16,351 nt of DNA from Auxenochlorella pyrenoidosa (Eukaryota; Chlorophyta; Trebouxiophyceae; Chlorellales; Chlorellaceae). The DNA is taken from contig KQ482042.1 of NCBI GenBank assembly GCA_001430745.1, positions 342,420-358,770 on the forward strand, read 5' to 3'. The notes beneath the pieces are model-generated. The model saw nothing but the letters and a program-made list of their open reading frames with translations. It was not told where the DNA came from and did no database searches. Position 1 is the first letter of the stretch. Every line of letters starts with the position of its first letter. Shown in pieces: positions 1 to 10,600 of the stretch. The position numbers were made by a program, and so were the translations under genes.

Positions 1-3000
1 CTTGAGCTCCGGGAGGTGCCGCCGCCGCTCCGCCTCCGACACCTCCTTGCCGCCCGCGGCGCCGGCGCCCTGGCCGTCCTCGGCGGCAGCCTCGGCGGCA
101 GCGGCAGCCGCCGCGGCCGCCACCTTTTCCTCCATGTCATCCGGCAGCTGCACGCCCTCGTCCCGCAGCCAGGCCAGCGCCTCCTCCACCCACGCCGCCT
201 TCTCCCAGGCCACCGCCGCCTGCCGCTGCTCGCCCCGCACATCCTCCTCTATGTACTGCCTCGCAAACTGGGCCGCCCTGGCCGCGACGTCAATGGGGCC
301 CGCGCCCGCTGGCGGGTCGTACGAAAAGACGGCAGCCCCTGGGAGGAAGGGGTAGGCGCCGCGCACGCTGCGGCAGGGCAGGGGAGAGCAGCAGCGTGTC
401 AAGCGCTGGCAGTCGAGAGCCAAGCCGGGCATGGATTCCGGCAGACTGGGCGCACGCATGGTCTGCCTGCCGCCGCCTTGCAGTGTGCAACGTGCGCGGC
501 ATCGCATCGCAGGCGGGGTGCCTCACCGCTCCTCTGCCAGCAGGGGTGTGCCCACGTTGATGGCGGTGGCAATGCTGCTGCTTGTCTTGTTCACAAGGTA
601 TGCCTCTGCGGCAGCAGAGAGGATGCGCAGGGGGAATTTGAGGACGAGGTGGCATGCAACAATTTGCCATGCACAGGAGCATGCCAGGCTGCGCAGCCGC
701 CTCTGGCACGGCATAGGCATTGCATGTGCCGCACCCGACGCAAAGGCCGGCAGGATGGCGCGGCAGCGAGACAGCGTGTCGTAATACTCCTGCGCAGCAG
801 AGCAGGGCGACTGGCAGGGAGCAGTGACGGGACTGCATTCCTGTGCGGCACAGAGGGCAGCTTGATATGGGCGCAACCTGCCAAGGCTGACACTGGAGCT
901 GGCGGCTGCACCACACCCAAGCAAGGGCGCCTGGGTGGAGTCCCCACCTGGTATGGCAGCCCGCTGTCCATCCGCACCACGGCCGCCAGGTGCGGCGGCA
1001 CCTCGAGCGGGTGCTTGCTCGAGGCGTGGCCAAGCAGCAGCAGCGACTCGTTGCGGGCGCGCAGCGCGGCGTGCACAGTGGGGTGGGACACCGCCTCAAA
1101 CACCGAGGCGTAGTCGCGCCGCTTGGGGTCCAGGATGCCCTGCAGGGGTGGTGGGTGTGGGTGTGCGTGTGTGGGCTGGGGGGGGGGGGGGGGCGCGGGG
1201 GGGGCGCAGGAGGGGCTGTGGCGTGGCCTGTGCTTCCCGTTCACACATGCACGCGTCATACGCATGCCTTCCCTTTCTGCTCCCTGCTGCTTCCACTGGT
1301 CCTGCTCCTGCTGCTGCTCCTGCTGCTCCTGCTGCTGTTGCTGTCCCCATACTTGAACAGCAGCCCCTTGCCTGGATACAGATGTGGCGCAGCGAGTTGG
1401 CGCCGGTGAAGAGGCTGCTGCCGGCGCGGCGAATGTCGACGGGGGCGAAGGACGGCCGCCAGGGCGCCACCGGCGACAGCCACGGCATGTACAGGTGGCC
1501 CGCCGTGCCGCTGGTGTTGAGCGCCCACTGCTCCACCAGGCTTTGCGCAAACTCGCTGGTGGCGGGCGCCAGGGACAGCAGCTGCAGGCGCGGCACGGGG
1601 CGCGCGGAGAGGCTGGGCGCCAGGCGCGCCGCGCCCGCCCACTCGGCGCGCGACACCGGCTGCAGAGCGCGGTTGCGCACCAGCCGCTTGGCGGTACTGC
1701 GGGCCAGCAGGCGGTATGGGTTGTGGACCACGGCCAGGAAGCGCTGCTGCTGGCGGCGCAGCGCCGAGCGCCCCGGCAGCGGTTTTGAGAGCAGCGCATC
1801 CAGCAGTTGGGTGTGTGTCTCCGGAAAGGTAACCAGGATGAAGGCGTCGTGCTGCGGGGGGGTTGATTGATTGGGGGGAGGTTAGAGGGGGGGGGGGCGC
1901 ATCGGCAGAGCGGTATGTTGGATGACTGTACAGCTCATACTGCCGGTACGAAGCGCACGGACCAGACCCTGTCACTGCAGGCTGCCTTTGAGGCAGCAAG
2001 TGGGGCAGCAGCGGCGGGGCGGGAGGCATCCAGGCCGGCGGAGCCTGCACTCCCGACGGCTCGCCGCTGCGGCAGCCGGCAGGCAGGCAGCAGCCTCCCG
2101 GCGGCCAGCTCACCAGGTGCGACTCGTTTGCCAGCGCCAGCACATGCCGGTGGCTGCCCTTGAACCATCCTCCCATCACCTCCTGCGGAGGCAGCGCAGC
2201 AGCAGGGATGGCGGCACGCGTTCCACGTCGGGGCTTGGCCAGCAGGGCGGCCGTGGGGGCGCTGGATTTCGCACCAGCCGGGCCGAGCACCCGTCAACCC
2301 GGCATGCCGCAGGGGTTGCGACAGCAGCGCTGCAAGGATCGTGCCGCGACGCGAGGCGCGCCGCGCGGCGCCCCGGCGCATGCAGCAACAGACAGCGGCG
2401 CCTGCCTGGATGCCAAAGGTTTGGTTCGCCAGGTAGGTTGTCACGTTGCACCCCGCGTCCTGGAACGCCCAGGCCAGCCCGGCCGCCACATCCTGCAGGC
2501 AGGGGCACGATGGGGCACAGCCGCTGGGCAGGCGTGCGAGCAGGCAGGCAGGCAGGCAAGGTAGTGATGGTCCGTGCAGGGGAGCGCGCGCATGGGGGCA
2601 AAAGGGCAGCGCCAGGGAGCAGGGGCGGCACGGCGCAGGGCGGAGCGGCACCGGCCTGCTGGGTTGCAGTGCACGTGCCAGGCCTGAGCGACCCCCGCCC
2701 GCATCCCAGCAGGTGGGCGCACCCCCGCCTCACCAAGTGCCAGTTGCGGTTGTTGACAATCGCGCAGCGCAGCAGGCGGCCCAGGGTGGGCGCCGCCGTG
2801 GCGCCCAGCTCCGCCTGCAGCCGCTGCAGCTCCTGCACAGGGTCCCCGACCGACTGCTGCCCCTCCTGCTGCGGTTCGTCCGGCCCACCGGGCGCGATGC
2901 CCGCCGCTGCCGCTGCAGCCTTCTTGGCAGCCTTTTCCAGTGCTGCCCGCTCCGCCTCCTCTGCCGCCTCTGCTGCCTGCCTGCTCCAGTCCACCTCTTC

Positions 3001-3605
3001 AATCACCTCCTCCTCCTCCTCCACAGCCTGCTGGGCGGGCTGCAGCAGGCCTGCCCGCCGCAAAAGGTCGTCGGCCGACAGGGCCTGGGCCGCCATGCCC
3101 CCAGGAGTCATGAACACCTGCGTGGGGGGCTGGGAGCGCTGAGGTTTGGCTGGGAGGACAGCCGGCATGAGGGGCAGGAAAGAAGAGCAGGTGGCAACCG
3201 ACAAAACTGGACTTGCGCCCCCGGCACGGCCGACATCGTTAAGCGAAGGCATAGTGACGGATGGGGGACGGGCAGCCTCAGCATCGCAGCACTTCACGCC
3301 ATCCCTGCTGAGGATGTGCAGGGCTGCTGCGCAGCAATGCCAATGGCGGGCGCGCCCATCCGAGGTGAAAGCAGCGGGCGGGTGGCGGCGGCCATCTGCG
3401 CTGGAGTGGCGCAACCCTCCTTCGGCATTGGAAATGGGCCCCGCAACTTTCATGAACCTACCCGAGGGCTGCTGGGGGTCGCAGGCCCCGCCCGCTTGAA
3501 CACCAGCAGCAAAGCGGCCGCTAAGAGCAGCGCTGCTACAACGGGGAGCGCCCTGACCCTTCGAGCATGCTTGTGAACGCTGTGGCGTCCAGAAGAGCTG
3601 CCCAT
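1..3605 (-). CDS. Type II membrane glycosyltransferase-like protein, nine exons, 3' end outside window
   Basis: Exons on the minus strand are 3605-3462, 3117-2734, 2492-2406, 2182-2114, 1851-1372, 1139-948, 789-735, 605-527 and 367-1 (continuing past the edge); all junction phases agree, giving 619 codons in the window. The start ATG at 3605 opens a short basic N-terminus, then a hydrophobic segment at residues 21-36 (PVVAALLLAAALLLVF), which reads as a signal anchor. An acidic, Ala/Glu-rich probable coiled-coil stem follows (about 80-123). The globular part includes NNRNWHL (about 170-176), DAFILVTFPE (about 230) and GILDPKRRDY (389 on). The stretch LPYQEYYDTLSRCRAILPAF, then SSSIATAINVGTPLLAEERV and YPFLPGAAVF, resembles the C-terminal half of GT-B (GT4-type) transferases. 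From this I infer a Golgi or ER transferase; donor and acceptor are unknown. The tail near the left edge is Ala/Glu-rich. Introns 2405-2183 and 1371-1140 appear to be GC-AG; for the first, a GT donor four codons downstream is also in phase. The intron structure is firm; the family call is moderate. Confidence 0.65.
1178..1193 (+). repeat. G16 homopolymer (C16 on the gene A sense strand)
   Basis: Sixteen consecutive G lie about 40 bases intron-side of the gene A acceptor at 1140. On the transcribed sense strand this is a poly-C stretch that may serve as, or extend, the polypyrimidine tract. It is prone to length errors in sequencing. Confidence 0.8.
1302..1342 (+). repeat. Impure CTG/CTC trinucleotide repeat inside an intron
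   Basis: This run of CTG and CTC triplets lies in the gene A intron 1371-1140. Read on the gene's strand it is CAG/GAG and would encode Gln/Glu, but it falls between a GC donor and a good acceptor that join two conserved coding blocks in phase, so it is taken as non-coding. Confidence 0.7.
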
Positions 3606-4231
3606 CTTGCAGTGTGTTGCCCGCAAGTGCTCAAGCCGGCGCTAACGGGCTGTCTGGTGGCATGCGGACCTCCAAGTTGGCGAGCTGAACGCCACCGAAG
3701 GGCGCAGGCAGGAGCCCAGAACCCTGACAGGTAGAGAGCAGCGGCGCTACGGGCGCTGTGCCGCTGCCTGTGGGACGGCGGGAAGTGCGCCAGTGGCAAG
3801 GCACGGGCACCAAACTACAGTAATCCATACCATGATGCAAATTCGCTCTCCGACTGCAATGCGCTGTGGAGGAGCCTCCGGCGTGGGGGCCCCGTTTGCG
3901 CATAGGCACAGGACGTACCGGAGCCTAGCCCACCGAAAAGGCACAAGAGCGCCTGTTGGAGTTCCTCGACCGGGCTCAATTGGCTGTGGCAGCCAAGCTA
4001 AGCCTGTGTGCATTGCATGTTGGCATGCAGCAGAGGATCGCCCCACTGGCTGGTTTCCGAGCCAGCTAGATGCCTCCCTGCTACAACAAAGCAGACGCTC
4101 CCCGGGCTCCCACCAGTGCGCCATGGCGCCGGCTGGCGCATTTGCAGTTGCACCGACTATTGCTCCTTCTTTGAATTCATGCAACTGGAATCCCTAAATG
4201 AAGGTCTCACCACTTCTGCCAGAAGCCTACA

Positions 4232-4248
4232 GCCTGCTTACAGCAGGC
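4232..4248. repeat. Small inverted repeat, 6-bp stem
   Basis: GCCTGC at 4232-4237 and GCAGGC at 4243-4248 are exact reverse complements around a TTACA loop. The element lies 16 bp before a larger hairpin, and its arm GCAGGC recurs just before that hairpin (around 4261-4266). Confidence 0.75.
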
Positions 4249-4263
4249 AGTACTGCTTACGCA

Positions 4264-4295
4264 GGCTTGGGGGGGCGCATACGCCCCCCCAAGCC
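4264..4295. repeat. Perfect 14-bp GC-rich hairpin, 4-base loop
   Basis: GGCTT, seven G and CG at 4264-4277 are the exact reverse complement of CG, seven C and AAGCC at 4282-4295, with the loop CATA between. It lies about 260 bp upstream of the gene B ATG and about 660 bp upstream of the gene A ATG. As DNA it could extrude as a cruciform; if transcribed, it would be a very stable RNA stem. Its role is unknown. Confidence 0.85.
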
Positions 4296-4552
4296 AGTTG
4301 CCTGTGCTGGCTCCTGCAGCTGTCCATGCTTGCCTTGCCTGCATGCAGCATGCCAGTGAGCAACCCTGCTGTATCAAACCCATATCAAGTCCTCAAGTGG
4401 CACCACCCACCCTCGAATGTGTGGCAGGTAGTCGCAGTGCCTTTTGCGGCTGCTGCCATGCAGTGCTGGGATCAAGGACCCCTCTTCATGCCAACGGCCC
4501 AGATCTCGCGTTGTAAACATCGCTTTTCAATTTTATCGGCGACAGCAGCGCC

Positions 4553-4632
4553 ATGCTGCGCTCCCTGGCCCTCTTGCTGGCCGCTCTGGCCCTGACCGAA
4601 GCCGCTCGGCCAGGGGCCTCTGCCTTCTCCGG
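4553..4632 (+). other. Signal peptide exon of gene B
   Basis: The first exon encodes M-L-R followed by a Leu/Ala-rich hydrophobic core and small residues before Ala-Arg-Pro, the expected plan of a cleaved secretory signal. It ends in phase 2 at GG|GTGAGC and joins cleanly to the exon at 4977, which carries the putative activation region (GQRRKPL then IYGG). Confidence 0.75.
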
Positions 4633-7600
4633 GTGAGCCTACCTGTAACTGATCCATTCGCCTCAATAAGCCCTGCTAGCCATACATCAACCTGCCATCG
4701 ATCAAAACTGCGCAGCACTTTTGCAGCCATCCTGCCGTGTCACCTGCCCTGTCCTCGCCACCTGCCGTTTGATGAGCAGTTCCAAGCATATTGACGCGAA
4801 TTTGTGCCACGGAAACAACGCCTAGCTATGCAATGCCTGCAATGCCAAGCTCACCGCCAGCTGCCAGGCAGGGTGCCGCTCATCTGCCCCCTCTGCCAGT
4901 TTGCAGCTGGCAGCGCCTGGATGCCTCACTGCAGGCCATGGACCCATGAGTTTGCTTCCCTCCTCCGCCTGTGCAGAAGTGCCGAGGGGCAGAGGCGCAA
5001 GCCGCTCATCTATGGCGGCAGCGACGCCGCCGCAAACAGGGTGAGGCGGCCGCGAGGACAGGGGTTGCACCCGGGCCCGGGTCAGCCTTGCATGCCCCCC
5101 CCCCCCCCCCCCCGCCCCTAGGACGTCCGCGATTGCTACACTTTCACCCTGCTCCCTCCTTCCAAGGACTTGCAGCCTGTTGCACTTGTCTTTGAATCGA
5201 TCAGTAACAAGCCTAACTCTGCGCCCCGCTGGCACCTGGCCCCGCTGGCATGCCACCTGCCTGCAGTATCCCTACTTTGTCCAAGTGAGGTTCCTGGACG
5301 CCTTTGGCGACATCCTGGGGAACAAGGACCAGTACTGGCCCTATTACACAAACCAGAACGACCTGCCGTACTATTGTGGCGGCGTGCTGATCAACCCGCC
5401 CGCCGGAGGTGCGCACGCGCCCGCTGCGCAGCAGTGCGGTTCAGCCTGCTCCACAATTGGGTGCATGCAAGGCTTGATGTCAAGTTGTGGCTACCCAACA
5501 AGTGTGCTCCCACTAGCCCCCCTCTTGGCGCAGGCCTCTATCAGTTTGTGCTGGCAAGTCGGGAGGGCTGAGCTGGGCGCAGCAGCAGCAGCAGCTGGGC
5601 GCTGGGTCTGTGTCGCAAGTTCCGTTGCAGTTATGACAGAGTTCAAGCCCAAACAAGCAACAAGCAAGCGACAGCGCAATTCTAAATGAGTAGGAGGTGG
5701 CACCTCCTGCTTCGGCCAGAGCGGTTCCGTCGGGCAGCAGCCACTTGCACAAACCGCCTCGACCCCTTCGTTGTGTCCTGCCCCATCCATGATTGCAGAC
5801 AGCCGCCTCATGCCTGGCCGACAACGCAAACCCGGCGGTGGGTGGCCGCCGCCTCTGCTATTTATCCCCGCAGCTGTGCGCACAGGTTGGCGCATGATGC
5901 CTCGCCAGATCGCCTGGCACTGTGTACATGCTGCAATACTGAACTCACCTGCGTCCCTCCATTCACAGGTGATCATTGGAGGCACTAAGCTAGACTATGT
6001 CAAGCCTGCCCAGCTGAACGACGGGCCCTGCTGGTGGGACGCCCCAGCTGCCAGCTGCTCTGGGAGTGGCGTCAACCCGCCCCCCTACCAGCCCGCTGCC
6101 TTGAGGTGCGGCGCGTGCGCCCCGGCTATGTATGTCTCTCGCTTGCTGCCTTGAGTGCAGGAGGAGGCGCGTAAGAGGGCAGGCGGGGGCCTGGATGCCG
6201 GCCCCCGAGGCCAGAGACATTCCGCGCCGCGGCTGGCATGTGCGCTTGTATGCATCCGAACTTCGCTCTGTCTGGCAGCCTCATGGGCACACAATGGTGG
6301 CCGACACCCAGCACACGCATCTGCCTCTGCCACTGCTGCAGAACGACCTATGCTTCCTACAACCATCCCAAGTGTGAGAGACTGGCCTAAGGGACTGCCG
6401 CCCATGCCGGCAGCCCGTGCCATGCAACGTGCTGTGTGCAGAAAAGGGCAGGTTGCTGCTGCGGAACGCTGTCCGTGCCGCCCCCCCCCCCCCCCCCCCC
6501 CACTGTGTGAAAGGCTGTCGAACAGCTTGCCCGCCCTGATGCTGCGCACGGCTGTGCAGACGACAAGACCAACCCGGGCTCCCCGTACGATCTGGCGCTC
6601 ATTGTCCTCAACTCCCAGGCAATTGCCTTGCAAGCAGCCCCGTACAGAGTGCTTGCTTGCTTGTTTGGGCTTAAAGTCTGTCTGTCTGCAACAGAACTTG
6701 CGACACAGTATGCATCGGCACAGTCATGAATGCCGTTGCAAGGCCACCTGGCCATCCTGCTTGTCATGCACCCGCCCGCCCTGTCAGTGAGCTGGAGGTT
6801 TGACCCCCGCTGGGACCGTTTCGCGGCGCCCCAATGCAGGCCCCGCCACAAAAGGACGGCAGCTGCGGGGACCAGTGCATCAAGCTGGTCGACAGGGTGA
6901 GCCACGCCCTGATGTGCTGCTGCCCCGCAAACGCTGACAGGCGCTGCGGTGGCCAGCGCGGGTGCATCGGCCCCGCAGCGCTCGTTGGGGGGCGCGGGCG
7001 GCGCGCAGGCACCCCGGCAGCTTATGGCAGAGTCGCTGCGTGTGCAGCGGTTGTTCTGTGGACTGGAGGTTGCATGGCGGCCTCAACCCAACAGGGTGCG
7101 CCCCTCCCTGCCTGCAGCGCCCCGCTGACGGAGCCATCCTGACGGTGCGTGCTGACCGGAACGGCGGCCTGTTGTGGCAACTCACTGCCTTTTGGTGGCC
7201 AGTGCCAGGATTCTTTCGACCAGCACTGCTCATCAGCTGGAGTCATGTGGACACCAGTGCTTGCAGAGCCAGCTTGATGTCATTGCCTGCATGCTTTGCC
7301 GCCAGCACTGCTGTGGTTTCTTAGCCCACCAGCGGCGCCGACTGTGAGCTGTCCGCGCCTCTGCCTGGGATGCGCTGCAGGCGCTGGGCATGGGCGTTAC
7401 CCAGCCAAACCTCCAGACCCTGGCCACCAGCTTGCAAGAGGTGAGAGCACGGAAGTATAGCGGGGCCCTCCGCTTTCAATGGCATTAGGGCAGCCAACAG
7501 CAGATCGACGCCCAGTGAGTTGCTGCAGCCCACACTGCAGTGTGCGCACTGATCAACAGACTGGTCCAGTGTTGTGCGCGGTGCACACGTCGTCAAGCCA

Positions 7601-10600
7601 CACATTAGCTGTGGCCCCAACCCTGTGTCCCTGCAGCTGCGTGTTTCGACCATCAACTCCACGTACTGTGCTGCCGGTGGGGCTGCTGCAACGCAGTTTT
7701 GCCTCGCAATTGTATGTTCAGGGCAGGCATGAGCAGCAGTGAGCAGCACGCAACGCAGCAGAATGCAACTTGATGACAGGCGCTTCGCAGGCTGATGTAG
7801 CGACTGATCACAGTCGGTATATGCCGCTTTTCCTGCCCGCTTTTCCTGCTTCCCTCTGCAGCCCGTGTGCCCCCCCCGACTGGCACCCTGGACCGATTCT
7901 TCTGGGACCTGAAGAACAGTGAGGCAGGGAGGAAGAGGGGGGGGGCACACACCCCTGGGGGAGCAGGGCCCAAGCTGTCCTGCCCGCCTAGCTGCACTGG
8001 GGCAACCTTGGGCAGCTGCGAGTCGGGCCTGACAGCGCCTATCCTCAGCGGCGGCATGGAGACACCTCTGCCTGCATGGCCGCTGTGGCCTGGATGAAAG
8101 CTGGAGGGATTCAAGGTTCCTGAGGGAGCTGTGCGAGCTGACTGCGCCCCCACCCCCCACCCCCACCCACCACCCCCCGCAGGGAACCCCCCAATCAACC
8201 CTGCGGCGCTGTGCACCAAGCCCACGAGCATCGCAGCAGCCGGCATCTGCGACGTGAGCGCAACGCACACAGCACACCTGCGCTGCACAGCCAGACACGT
8301 ACAGGCAGCACATGTGTACTCCGCATGCAACGGCGCTGGCCTGCCAGACACTGCAGCTGGCTGTCTACAGCCAAGCGTTCTGCTGCCCCGCTCCCTGCTG
8401 TAAAGGGCACCCCGCACTCGCGTATTCTGTCTGCAGAGCGACGATGGCGGCCCTCTCATTCAGAAGAACGCCACAGCTGACAGCGCAGCCAACGACCGCC
8501 TTGCAGCCATTGCTGCCGCTGTCGTGGAGAAGTGCGACAACTCTGGTGAGGCCAGGCACTCAAGTAGGATGAGAACATGCGTGGTGGGCAGCGCTTTGGA
8601 AACGGCGGCCGCCGGGCAGAGTGCCACAAACCATGCTCCTCACCCCTGCTCCTTGCGGCGGCTGCCCCTCCCCACAAACTGCAGATGACCCCGCCATCAC
8701 AACAGGTGGGCATCTTTACGTGGAAGGCAGGACAGCGAGTGCAACCTGTAAAGGGCAATAAACAGGTAGTGGGCAGGCTCATGAGCTGTTCTTGATCGAG
8801 CGCTGCTCAGGGCCCGATGTGCCCTCTGGATCCTGCCCTCCCTGCAGACATGTCCCAGGTCGTGGACTGGCTGACCGACACAATGAAGGCAAGGCGGTTG
8901 ACCGACACAAAGGCTGCTTGCCTCCTTCCATCAGACTTGCTCAACTGGCTCTGCGTGCGCAGGGCTGCCCCTACTGCCCAGGCCGCGTGCGTCCAACTTG
9001 CACTCGCACTGACTGCCGCAACCACCCACAACTGCCCAGAGCATGGTTCACCAGAGCAGCTCTCTGCCGCGCCGCTGCCTGCCCACGCTGCACCCTTGGT
9101 GGACACCAGTCAGCATGCTCCCTGACGTGTTCTGTCTGCAGAGGGTGACGCCGGTGCAGAACGCATCAGCGTACCTTGTTGCCTCTGACCCGAAGCTTAC
9201 GCCTGCGGCCACCGCCAGCGCCAAGGCTGTCTTTGGTGGGTGCAATCCAAGCTGCTTCGCTTTATGCCGCTGCTTGGCGCGCGTGTTGCAAGTAAACAGC
9301 CTGGCTGGCTCATGTGGTATGCTGGTGAGAGCTCCCATGGGCAAACCCTCCATGGGCCAACCCTCCAGTCTGGCTGCCCGACTAAAGCGCCCCTTTGCCC
9401 TCCCACCCCCGCGTTTCCGAAATTGCCCCACCGTGCGCGCTGCTCTGTCGGCAGGATACTCCATGAAGGTGAGGTGCTGCTGCTGATGATGATGACGATG
9501 ATCCACGGACCCATTCATCCTGGCTTTCTGCGCGACGCAAGGCTCGGCTCCGCCAGGGGGCTCAGCCAGCAGCTGATGCCAGGGTCTAGTGGACAGGCTG
9601 CCCATGGTTTCTCGCCGCAAACCCGCAACACCTGCCGCCACCCGGATGCCTGCGCTGCCGCAGATCTTCTTTGGCATCAGGGACGGACAGGTGGCCAGGA
9701 AGGAGGGCGTGGACGTTGCTCCAGGCGGCATCATTTCATGCAAGCAGAAGAGCGACGACACGGGTGCGGTGGCTAGGCGCTGCGGGGCCGCAAAGCCCGG
9801 CAGGCACCTTGCGGGGGAAGAGCGGCACCGCACAGCCATGTCTGATCATGCACCCATCACCTGCCCTCTCCTCATCGCATGCAGGCTTCAGCATAAAGTT
9901 TGTGGGCCACGAGCTCATTGCCCTGTGGTCCGAGGAGTTCCTGAAAAAAGGTGAGCACCGGGCCTGCTACATGTTTGGCCGCGCTGGGCCCAACACTTGG
10001 GGCGAGTGCTGCCCTGGCCGCGTCGGGCTGTGAGGCGGCACAGCGGGAACGGTGTGTCCTGGCAGCGTCGCCACATCAGCACACCACCTGTGCACACTGA
10101 TGCACCGCTCTGCCTCGCCCGTCTGCAGGATTCTTCAATGCCCAGACTGGGCAGCCCCAGAAGACGACAAGCGGCGGGCGCCGTGAGCTGGGGCGGCACG
10201 GGTTGGCTGCTGAGGGCGGCCGGGATTGGGGTCCTGCCAACACATGGCGTGCCTGGGAGAAATTCTGTGCAGAACACCGCCTAGCGCTCCCCCTCCGAGC
10301 ACCACGAGTTAGTAATGGCATGCTGGCCTGGCAGGGTGACTGGCCTGCTTGCTGCGTCGATGCACAGCGACGCCACCCAGAGGCTGCGCTCGATGCCTGG
10401 CTGGCCCTGTTCTCGCCCTGCAGAGCGCTCCAACCCGTTTGCTGTGGACCTCATCTCCTGCAGCCCTAACCAGCTGAAGGTGCGGGGGCCGGGCAGCGCT
10501 CCATGTGCTGCCAGGGATGTGGTGTTGCTGCTGCCGAGCCGGCGGATGCTTCTCTACTGTGCTGAATCGAACTAACAGCTGCACACCCCTTTTTGCGGCT

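Larger units (their letters stand above)
3606..4552. promoter_or_regulatory. Divergent intergenic region between genes A and B
   Basis: These 947 bp separate the start codons of two divergently transcribed genes and must contain both promoters and 5' UTRs. Open frames here overlap each other on both strands and lack splice-consistent or family-like coding sequence, so I see no additional gene. The visible structure is a hairpin cluster at 4232-4295. No convincing TATA box was identified; a T-rich stretch (TTTTCAATTTTATC) sits about 14-27 bases before the gene B ATG and is only a weak candidate. Confidence 0.6.

Noticed and set aside
16..1113. Long plus-strand open frame opposite gene A
   Set aside because: It has no family-like sequence, ignores the splice signals and mirrors conserved minus-strand exons; long antisense frames are expected in very GC-rich DNA.
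1256..1371. Gln/Glu-rich coding extension of the gene A exon through the CAG/GAG repeat
   Set aside because: Ending the exon at the GC donor (1372) joins two conserved blocks in phase, while reading through gives low-complexity sequence and no in-phase GT donor.
3747..4197. Overlapping open frames on both strands in the A/B intergenic region as a possible gene
   Set aside because: No recognisable motif, no consistent splice sites and no codon pattern favouring either strand.
4512..4516. TGTAA motif just before the gene B start codon
   Set aside because: No plus-strand gene ends upstream of it in this window, so it is a chance match.
5799..5900. Alternative reading of the TAASC exon as DSRLMPGRQ in phase 1 from the previous donor
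   Set aside because: It loses the S1 motif, and its end does not join in phase to the following VIIGG exon.
6783..6839. Open stretch reading SWRFDPRWDRFAAPQ as a gene B exon
   Set aside because: It is in a different frame from the KDGSCGDQC exon and does not join either neighbour in phase; the acceptor at 6839 does.
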